From the NCBI GenBank assembly GCA_905215665.1, contig CAJMQR010000028.1, positions 1 to 11,182 of the forward strand: a stretch of 11,182 nt of DNA, in the 5' to 3' direction. Below, piece by piece: positions 6,553-11,182 of the stretch (position 1 is the stretch's first letter; each line of letters begins with the position of its first letter). The stretch is from an uncultured bacterium (GTDB lineage Bacteria; Bacillota; Clostridia; Oscillospirales; Oscillospiraceae). The position numbers were made by a program, and so were the translations under genes. Below the pieces are notes generated by a model. It made no database searches. It was not told where the DNA came from and saw only the letters and a list, made by a program, of their open reading frames with translations.

Positions 6553-7287
6553 CTATCCGGGACACAGGAGAGAAGCGGCCGCGTCATCCGCAAAAACGGT
6601 GACATTGGGATGCAGTTGTAGAATCGAAGCCGGACATCTCGGTGTGACAGGCCCCTGAATCATGTCGTGCACCGCCTGCGCCTTGGTCTTTCCAATGGCA
6701 ATGAGAACAATCTGACGGGCCCTGATAATCGAGCCGATCCCCATGCTGATGGCAAAACGCGGCACTTCTTCGCTGTTGTCAAAAAAACGTGTGTTGGCAT
6801 CGATGGTACTCTGCGTCAAAGCGACCTTGTGAGTCCCTACGGGAAAACTGTCACACGGCTCGTTAAAGGCGATATGGCCGTTGTTGCCGATGCCCAAAAT
6901 CTGCAAATCAATGCCGCCGGCTTCCGTGATCATTTCGTCGTAGTGCCGGCATTCCTCCTCCGTATTTGCGGCCGTACCGCAGGGCACATGAATGGCCGTC
7001 TGAGGAAGGTTGATGCTCTCAAACAAATTCTTCTGCATGAAATAGTAATAGCTTTCGGGATGTTCACGGGTAAGCCCTATGTACTCATCCAGATTAAAAC
7101 TGGTTGCCATGGAGAAATCGACAAGCCCAGCCCGATACAGACGGATGAGTTCCCGGTAGGTGGGAATGGGAGAGGCGCCGGTGGCAAGCCCCAAAACGCT
7201 TCGCGGATTTACGATGATTTGCGATGAAACAACAGTAGCGGCCGCTTTCCCGATTTCACCGGCGGTATGATAAATTCTTACATTCAT
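6553..7287 (-). CDS. nagB: Glucosamine-6-phosphate deaminase
   Basis: Converts glucosamine-6-phosphate to fructose-6-phosphate plus ammonia, taking amino sugars into glycolysis. 244 residues, like the B. subtilis monomeric type (242) rather than the longer E. coli enzyme (266). Seen: GLATGASPIPTY phosphate-binding loop (33-44), NLDEY with the catalytic Asp67, GIGNNGHIAFNEP (132-144) with His138 and Glu143, ALTQSTIDANTRFF (156-169) and the C-terminal CPASILQLHPNVTVFAD. Asn136 stands where E. coli NagB has Asp141; related Gram-positive enzymes also show Asn there. It lies 98 bases downstream of the ROK gene on the same strand, probably in one transcript. The start at 7287 has only a weak ribosome site (AGGA too close, GAGAAG too far), so low or regulated translation is possible. 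No nagA is in the window. Confidence 0.95.
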   Translation of the reverse strand: MNVRIYHTAGEIGKAAATVVSSQIIVNPRSVLGLATGASPIPTYRELIRLYRAGLVDFSMATSFNLDEYIGLTREHPESYYYFMQKNLFESINLPQTAIHVPCGTAANTEEECRHYDEMITEAGGIDLQILGIGNNGHIAFNEPCDSFPVGTHKVALTQSTIDANTRFFDNSEEVPRFAISMGIGSIIRARQIVLIAIGKTKAQAVHDMIQGPVTPRCPASILQLHPNVTVFADDAAASLLCPG

Positions 7288-7385
7288 GATCCTGCAGCTC
7301 TTCTCTATTAATGTTTTTTGGGGGTGCGTTCATTCAAAGCGAAGCTGTTTTCCCGCCGGTTCCGGCAAGCGTTTCCCGTCCTTTT

Positions 7386-8534
7386 TCAGTCCTCTGTTTC
7401 CCCCGTGCCGCAGTCGGACAGGAGCTTGTCCAGCTCCTGCAGGATCAGCAGGGACGCCGCGCCCCGGGCGCAGCCATCGCCGCAGCGGGCAGGAGAAAGA
7501 GAGGTGTTGTGGATACAGAGCCGGTAGAGCCGTGCATTTACCTCGTGCAGCAGTTGCGTGCCCAGATGTTCCGCCACACAGCCGCCAATGATGAAACGGC
7601 TCACGTCCAGCGCGCTCGAAAGATTCGCTATGGTGACGGCAAGGGTCCCCGCCAGTTCACGCACCAGCTCCGCCGGAGCCTCGGATTCCATCTTCAGCAG
7701 GTCGATGCCGTAACGTTCCTTCGGGACGCTATAAACCAGGTCCTCAAGGTAACCGGAGCGGCTGCCGCCGTGACATTCCGCGTTCCAGACCATGTATCCG
7801 ATTTCGCCGCAGGAGAAATTTCCGCCGCGTCTGAGCCGTCCGTCCAGCACGAGACCCGCGCCAATGCCGCCGGCCAGCATGATATAGATGAGGTCCTCCT
7901 TCTCGCCAAGTCCCAATTGCCGGTATTCCGCGATGGCCGCGCAGTTGACATCGTTTTCCAGCAGCACCGGCACTCCCATCTGCTTTTCCAGCGCGGTACA
8001 CTCCAGCATGAGGCTTTCCTTTGACATGCGTTCGCCAAAGGCCGGAGACGCCTGAAAACAGATGCGCTTCTCAGCGTTGTTCACCGAGGCAGGCAGGGAT
8101 ACGCCGATGCCAAGGAGTCTCGACGCGCCCGCCGTGAATTCCGACAGGCGGCGGGGCAGTATTTCCCTCACAATGGTGGAGATATCTGTCGTCAGCTCGA
8201 ATTGCCGGTGCTTCACCGTCTCAAAATTCAGGTTTACAAGCGACATCTCCAGAAGATGCCCGTCATAGGTCACTCCCGCTGCAAGGGCGGCATCCGGCAC
8301 AAAGCGAAAAAGGCTGGACTTCCGGCCGGGATCCATGCTGTCATTCTCGCCGCAGGAAACGATGATCCCGCAGCGCTCAAGGAAATCGAAAATTTTCAGC
8401 ACCGTCGGCGCGGAAATACCGGTATCGCGGCCAATCTTCGTCCGGGTAACCAACTGACCGGGGGTTGTCCGGATTGCATGGTAGACCTGCAGACGATTCT
8501 GCACTTTCATGTCCGCGGCAAGCGTTGCACACAT
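7386..8534 (-). CDS. ROK family transcriptional regulator (NagC/XylR type)
   Basis: 382 residues. An N-terminal winged helix-turn-helix (about 10-80; KIGRDTGISAPTVLKIFDFL) is followed by a sugar-kinase-like ROK domain with LGIGVSLPASV (141-151), LLENDVNCAAIAEY (191-204) and AGGIGAGLVLDG (221-232). Such proteins repress sugar genes and let go when the sugar or sugar phosphate binds. The usual ROK zinc motif (GH...CxCGxxGCxE) is not kept: the region reads GYMVWNAECHGGSRSGYLED (246-265), so it probably folds without zinc at that site. The start at 8534 has GAGGAG nine bases upstream. It is transcribed away from the GH4 gene and ahead of nagB, so it likely controls this amino-sugar block and itself. 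The exact inducer cannot be read from the sequence. Confidence 0.9.
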   Translation of the reverse strand: MCATLAADMKVQNRLQVYHAIRTTPGQLVTRTKIGRDTGISAPTVLKIFDFLERCGIIVSCGENDSMDPGRKSSLFRFVPDAALAAGVTYDGHLLEMSLVNLNFETVKHRQFELTTDISTIVREILPRRLSEFTAGASRLLGIGVSLPASVNNAEKRICFQASPAFGERMSKESLMLECTALEKQMGVPVLLENDVNCAAIAEYRQLGLGEKEDLIYIMLAGGIGAGLVLDGRLRRGGNFSCGEIGYMVWNAECHGGSRSGYLEDLVYSVPKERYGIDLLKMESEAPAELVRELAGTLAVTIANLSSALDVSRFIIGGCVAEHLGTQLLHEVNARLYRLCIHNTSLSPARCGDGCARGAASLLILQELDKLLSDCGTGETED

Positions 8535-8573
8535 ATATTTAAACTCCTCATATATTTATAGATACTGAAATAT

Positions 8574-8611
8574 GCCGGGAGTACCGTCCACCCTGGCAGG
8601 GAGCCTCCGGC
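8574..8611 (-). other. Structured segment in the ROK gene leader
   Basis: The roughly 117-base leader between the predicted start near 8651 and the ROK ATG can fold: GCCGG (8574-8578) pairs with CCGGC (8607-8611), enclosing a small CCCT/AGGG stem (8591-8594 with 8598-8601). No known riboswitch class is recognised. It may be only GC-rich folding. Confidence 0.3.
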
Positions 8612-8657
8612 CCAAAAGCGCGGCCTGTTGGCACTCTCGCGTTTTCACTGTTAATAT

Positions 8658-8686
8658 ATTATAAACATGCTTTATTAATTTGTAAA
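8658..8686 (-). promoter_or_regulatory. Promoter of the ROK regulator gene (and probably nagB)
   Basis: On the minus strand TTTACA (8686-8681), a 17-base spacer, then TATAAT (8663-8658). The spacer contains the plus-strand motif TTTATTAA (8671-8678), also present in the GH4 leader, which suggests shared or self control. Confidence 0.8.
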
Positions 8687-8734
8687 GAGAAAACGCATGA
8701 CATTTTTTATATTTTGAAATTCCGCAGTCTGCTA

Positions 8735-8763
8735 TTGACTTCGCAGGCATTCTTTGTTATACT
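8735..8763 (+). promoter_or_regulatory. Promoter of the GH4-kinase operon
   Basis: TTGACT (8735-8740), a 17-base spacer, TATACT (8758-8763). The predicted start near 8770 falls inside the palindrome at 8767-8787. It points away from the ROK promoter, with about 48 bases between the two -35 boxes. Confidence 0.82.
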
Positions 8764-8766
8764 TGA

Positions 8767-8787
8767 TTTATTAATAAAGTTAATAAA
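8767..8787. promoter_or_regulatory. AT-rich operator candidate for the ROK regulator
   Basis: TTTATTAA (8767-8774), five bases, then TTAATAAA (8780-8787): a perfect 8-bp inverted repeat centred on 8777 over the transcription start of the GH4 gene. A 12-bp palindrome TTTATTAATAAA is nested at 8767-8778. NagC/Mlc-type ROK repressors use AT-rich symmetrical sites, so a link to the neighbouring ROK product is plausible but inferred. Confidence 0.6.
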
Positions 8788-8794
8788 TTATCCT

Positions 8795-8800
8795 AGGAGG
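8795..8800 (+). promoter_or_regulatory. Ribosome binding site that decides the GH4 start
   Basis: AGGAGG is three bases from ATG 8804 and nine from the in-frame ATG 8810. The second spacing is usual and the first too short, so 8810 is preferred; the choice changes only two residues (Met-Asp). Confidence 0.7.
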
Positions 8801-8809
8801 TGCATGGAT

Positions 8810-10108
8810 ATGCACTGTTTGCGTATTGCCGTGATTGGTGCGGGAAGCACCTACACGCCGGAACTCATCAACGGTTTTATTCAACGGCAGGATCGGCTGA
8901 GGATCGACAGCTTTGCCTTCTGTGACACGGACGAGGAGCGATGTGAAATTCTCTCCTCCCTCACGGAGCGTATGCTCCGGCGTGCCGGCATCACCGCCCG
9001 CGTCGAACGACACAGCGATTTCCGGGCGGCAGTCCGCGGCGCAGATTACATAATCACCCAGATTCGCGTCGGCAAAATGCCCGCGCGAATCCTCGACGAG
9101 CGGATTCCCCTGCAGCACGGTCTCATCGGGCAGGAAACCACCGGCCTCGGCGGCCTGTCCTGCGCCCTGAGAACCATCCCGGTCATCGACGAAATTGCCC
9201 GCGCAGTGCGGGAACTTGCCGCGCCGGGCGCATGGCTTATCAATTTTGCGAACCCATCCGGTCTCGTGACCGAGGCGGTGCTGGAAGCACAGCCTGACGC
9301 CCGCTGCATCGGGCTGTGCAACATTCCCGTAAAACTCACGCGGGAGGCCCGGAAGCTTCTGGGGCGCGATGTTACGTGCGAGTTCACCGGTCTCAATCAC
9401 CTCTGCTGGATGACCGGTATCTACGACGGACAGACGGAGCTTCTGGGGAAACTGCTCTCTCTCCCGATTGAGCAGTCGGGGCTCAACAACATTCCCGACA
9501 TGAAGTATACGCCGGAAGAGCTTCGCGCCGTCGGCGGCTTCCCCTGCGGCTATCTCAATTACTATTATCACAAAAACGAAATGCTTCTGAAGTGTCAGGA
9601 CGAGGAAAAGACCCGGGGCGAGGTCTGCCTTGCGCTTGAGCGGCAGCTTCTGGCGTTCTATGCCGATCCCGCGACTGACACGGTTCCCGCGCTGCTTGAA
9701 AAGCGCGGCGGCGCCATGTACTCCACCGCCGCGGTGAGCCTCATTGACGCGCTGGAAAATGATACGGGCGCAATACATGTGGTGAACGTGCGCAATCGCG
9801 GGGCGCTGCCCATACTGCGCCCGGAGGATGTGGCGGAGCTGCGCTGCCGCATCACGCATGACGGGGTGGAGCCGCTGCCGCTTCGCAGTCGTCCGACGGA
9901 GCATATTACGGGACTTGTGCAGGCGGTCAAGGCTTATGAACGGCTTGCCGCCCGCGCCGCGCTCCGCGGCAGTTATCCGGATGCGCTTGCAGCGGCGCTG
10001 AGCCACCCGCTTGCGGGCGACTTTGCACGAACGAAGGTCGTTCTGGACGCCCTGCTGGAAGCTCATAAAGCGAATCTGAAACCATCTTTTTTTGAGGGGA
10101 GGGAGTGA
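8810..10108 (+). CDS. Glycoside hydrolase family 4, 6-phospho-beta-glucosidase/ChbF-like
   Basis: GH4 enzymes cleave 6-phosphorylated glycosides in the cytosol by an NAD+- and Mn2+-dependent oxidation-elimination mechanism. 432 residues, near the family norm (about 415-450). Seen: Rossmann NAD loop RIAVIGAGSTYTPELI (5-20), TQIRVGKMPARILDERIPL (83-101), GQETTGLGGL (107-116), CNIP with metal ligand Cys170, GLNHL with metal ligand His197, and YLNYYY (248-253), where Tyr248 matches the position of the catalytic tyrosine. CNIP and GLNHL fit the beta-glucosidase/chitobiose (CelF, LicH, ChbF) branch; I cannot separate these by sequence alone. The nearby nagB and NAGK-like kinase make an amino-sugar substrate such as (deacetylated) chitobiose-6-phosphate more likely than cellobiose-6-phosphate. 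First gene of a plus-strand operon, six bases before the kinase. Confidence 0.92.
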   Translation: MHCLRIAVIGAGSTYTPELINGFIQRQDRLRIDSFAFCDTDEERCEILSSLTERMLRRAGITARVERHSDFRAAVRGADYIITQIRVGKMPARILDERIPLQHGLIGQETTGLGGLSCALRTIPVIDEIARAVRELAAPGAWLINFANPSGLVTEAVLEAQPDARCIGLCNIPVKLTREARKLLGRDVTCEFTGLNHLCWMTGIYDGQTELLGKLLSLPIEQSGLNNIPDMKYTPEELRAVGGFPCGYLNYYYHKNEMLLKCQDEEKTRGEVCLALERQLLAFYADPATDTVPALLEKRGGAMYSTAAVSLIDALENDTGAIHVVNVRNRGALPILRPEDVAELRCRITHDGVEPLPLRSRPTEHITGLVQAVKAYERLAARAALRGSYPDALAAALSHPLAGDFARTKVVLDALLEAHKANLKPSFFEGRE

Positions 10109-10114
10109 AAGACG

Positions 10115-11116
10115 ATGAAGGATCAATGGTTTTTCGGACTGGACGGCGGCGGTACCAAGACGCTCTGTGCGCTCTACAACACAGCAACGGACGAACTTCT
10201 CACCGCCTGCGGCGGCCCCACCAACCATGAGGTTCTGCCGGGCGGAATGGAGGGTCTTGCGGACGCCGTGGGCGCGGTTGCCTTCCCGCTGCTGGAGCGT
10301 GCCGGGATTGCGCCTCGTGCCCTCGCGGGCGCGGCGTTTGGTATGGGCGGCGTAGACACCCCCATGCAGCACGGTCTCATCTCGCAGATTCTCGCGGGAA
10401 TGGGATTTGAACGCTTCGTGCTTTCCAACGACGCTTTTCTCGGCGTGAAGGCGGAATTGGGCCGCTGCGGAATTTCCGCCGTCAACGGGACCGGCTATTC
10501 CGTCGCGGGGATTGCACCGGATGGAAGAATGCTGCAGATCGGCGGGCACGGCGAGATGACCGGCGACCGCGGCGGCGGCGACTATCTCGTGCCGGCGGCC
10601 ATCCGGGCCGTCTACACGGCGCTTTTCAAGCGCGGGCCGGCGACACGGCTTACGGAGCTCTTCTTCGAATGGCTCGGCATTGCAGGCCGTGACGATCTCT
10701 GTCAGGCCGTCGCGATGCAGATTTACAGCGACGCGGCGGATGCCTACCGCCGCATTTCGCAGCTGCTGTATCAGGCGGCTGCCGAAGGTGACGCTGTTGC
10801 ACGTTCCATTCTTACGGAATGCGGCAGGGACTATGCCCTTTCCATTCAATGCGTCGCGGAATCGCTCGGCCTGGCCGCGCCCGTGGACGTGGTGCTGGTG
10901 GGATCGCAGTTTACCCACTGCGAAAGCCCCTGCGCGATTGACGCGCTCCGTGAAAGCCTGGAAGCAGCGGGCGATTACCGGATTCACGTCATCTCCACGG
11001 CGCCCGTCGCCGGCGCACTGTTCTGGGCGATGGAAAACGCCGGCGCAGAGCCAAAGGACAAGGCCGCCCTCAAAGCGCGCTTGTACGGTTTGAGAGGAGG
11101 CGTGATACATGATTGA
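10115..11116 (+). CDS. BadF/BadG/BcrA/BcrD-type kinase, N-acetylglucosamine kinase-like
   Basis: An ASKHA-fold ATPase (PF01869 type) of 333 residues, resembling eukaryotic NAGK and bacterial GlcNAc/glucosamine kinases. Seen: phosphate-1 loop GLDGGGTKT (8-16), GMGGVD (76-81), SNDAF with Asp106 as likely catalytic base, phosphate-2 loop NGTGYS (124-129), GGHGEMTGDRGGGDYL (143-158) typical of the subfamily, and an adenosine-site VVLVGSQF in the C-terminal half. Cysteines of the CoA-dehydratase activator branch are not apparent, so a sugar-kinase role is preferred. It would phosphorylate GlcNAc, glucosamine or a disaccharide, and so could supply GH4 or NagB with 6-phospho substrate without a PTS. 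Start ATG 10115 follows GAGGGGAGGGA; the ORF overlaps the next gene by eight bases. Confidence 0.85.
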   Translation: MKDQWFFGLDGGGTKTLCALYNTATDELLTACGGPTNHEVLPGGMEGLADAVGAVAFPLLERAGIAPRALAGAAFGMGGVDTPMQHGLISQILAGMGFERFVLSNDAFLGVKAELGRCGISAVNGTGYSVAGIAPDGRMLQIGGHGEMTGDRGGGDYLVPAAIRAVYTALFKRGPATRLTELFFEWLGIAGRDDLCQAVAMQIYSDAADAYRRISQLLYQAAAEGDAVARSILTECGRDYALSIQCVAESLGLAAPVDVVLVGSQFTHCESPCAIDALRESLEAAGDYRIHVISTAPVAGALFWAMENAGAEPKDKAALKARLYGLRGGVIHD

Positions 11117-11182
11117 GCTGCTTGCGGAGAAGCTCGCCGCCGTTCCCAAGCTCAGGGAGATCAAACGCGCCCTGTTTATCCA
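11109..11182 (+). CDS. Start of a further operon gene, possibly PIG-L/LmbE deacetylase (partial)
   Basis: ATG 11109 has GAGGAGG eight bases upstream and overlaps the kinase stop by eight bases, the normal sign of a translationally coupled operon member. The 24 visible codons read MIELLAEKLAAVPKL then REIKRALFI before the edge. An N-terminal helix followed by a charged stretch and the strand RALFI is how some PIG-L/LmbE zinc deacetylases begin, just before their PHPDD metal motif, and a GlcNAc deacetylase would suit the neighbours. The motif itself is outside the window, so the family is a guess; the existence of the gene is much firmer than its identity. Confidence 0.6.
   Translation, partial: MIELLAEKLAAVPKLREIKRALFI

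Noticed and set aside
7288..7385. Separate promoter or terminator between the ROK gene and nagB
   Set aside because: No box pair with proper spacing was found; the GCCG/CGGC stem at 7355-7366 is only four pairs. Cotranscription is the simpler reading.
8633..8704. Catabolite-responsive (cre) sites near the ROK promoter
   Set aside because: Only one half of the consensus fits at each place; the other half has several mismatches.
8780..11164. 794-codon open frame antisense to GH4 and the kinase
   Set aside because: It spans two real genes and their junction, has no recognisable domain and no ribosome site; best explained by codon bias of the genes opposite.

Overview
The window looks like a chromosomal segment from a GC-rich, Gram-positive gut-type member of the Clostridia (Oscillospiraceae/Ruminococcaceae-like). 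This is inferred from strong AGGAGG-type ribosome binding sites, near-consensus sigma-A promoters with 17-base spacers in AT-rich gaps, and Firmicutes gene families: CsoR, Xpt without Gpt, the YozG/DUF2975 pair and monomer-type NagB. I see no rRNA, tRNA, CRISPR array, transposase or prophage gene.

Layout. (1) 1-2106, minus strand: a purine-salvage operon xpt-guaA with a 1-base stop/start overlap and a clear promoter; guaA leaves the window about two codons before its expected end. (2) 2314-5217, plus strand: a copper-efflux operon of csoR and copA. A CsoR-type palindrome sits inside the promoter spacer and a strong hairpin follows copA. CopA has a metal-binding domain at both ends. (3) 5252-6447, plus strand: a DUF2975 membrane protein with a YozG-like Xre regulator, from a promoter bracketed by two copies of a 17-bp palindrome, ending at a 17-bp GC hairpin. 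(4) 6553-11182: an amino-sugar/beta-glycoside block. A ROK regulator and nagB lie on the minus strand. Divergent from them on the plus strand are a GH4 6-phospho-glycosidase, a BadF/NAGK-type sugar kinase and the first 24 codons of a further gene, possibly a PIG-L/LmbE deacetylase.

How they work together. Xpt and GuaA feed the guanine nucleotide pool. CsoR should release copA when Cu(I) rises. The DUF2975/Xre pair is probably a self-contained, autoregulated unit of unknown purpose. In the last block the kinase could phosphorylate an imported amino sugar or disaccharide, GH4 would cleave the 6-phospho glycoside, and NagB would convert glucosamine-6-phosphate to fructose-6-phosphate. The ROK protein is the natural candidate for control through the AT-rich palindrome and shared TTTATTAA motifs in the divergent promoter region.

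No wholly new system is provable from this window. The most promising points are the DUF2975/Xre unit with twin operators and the kinase/GH4/NagB amino-sugar route with no PTS gene in view. Three very long antisense open frames are shadows of real genes and are not annotated.
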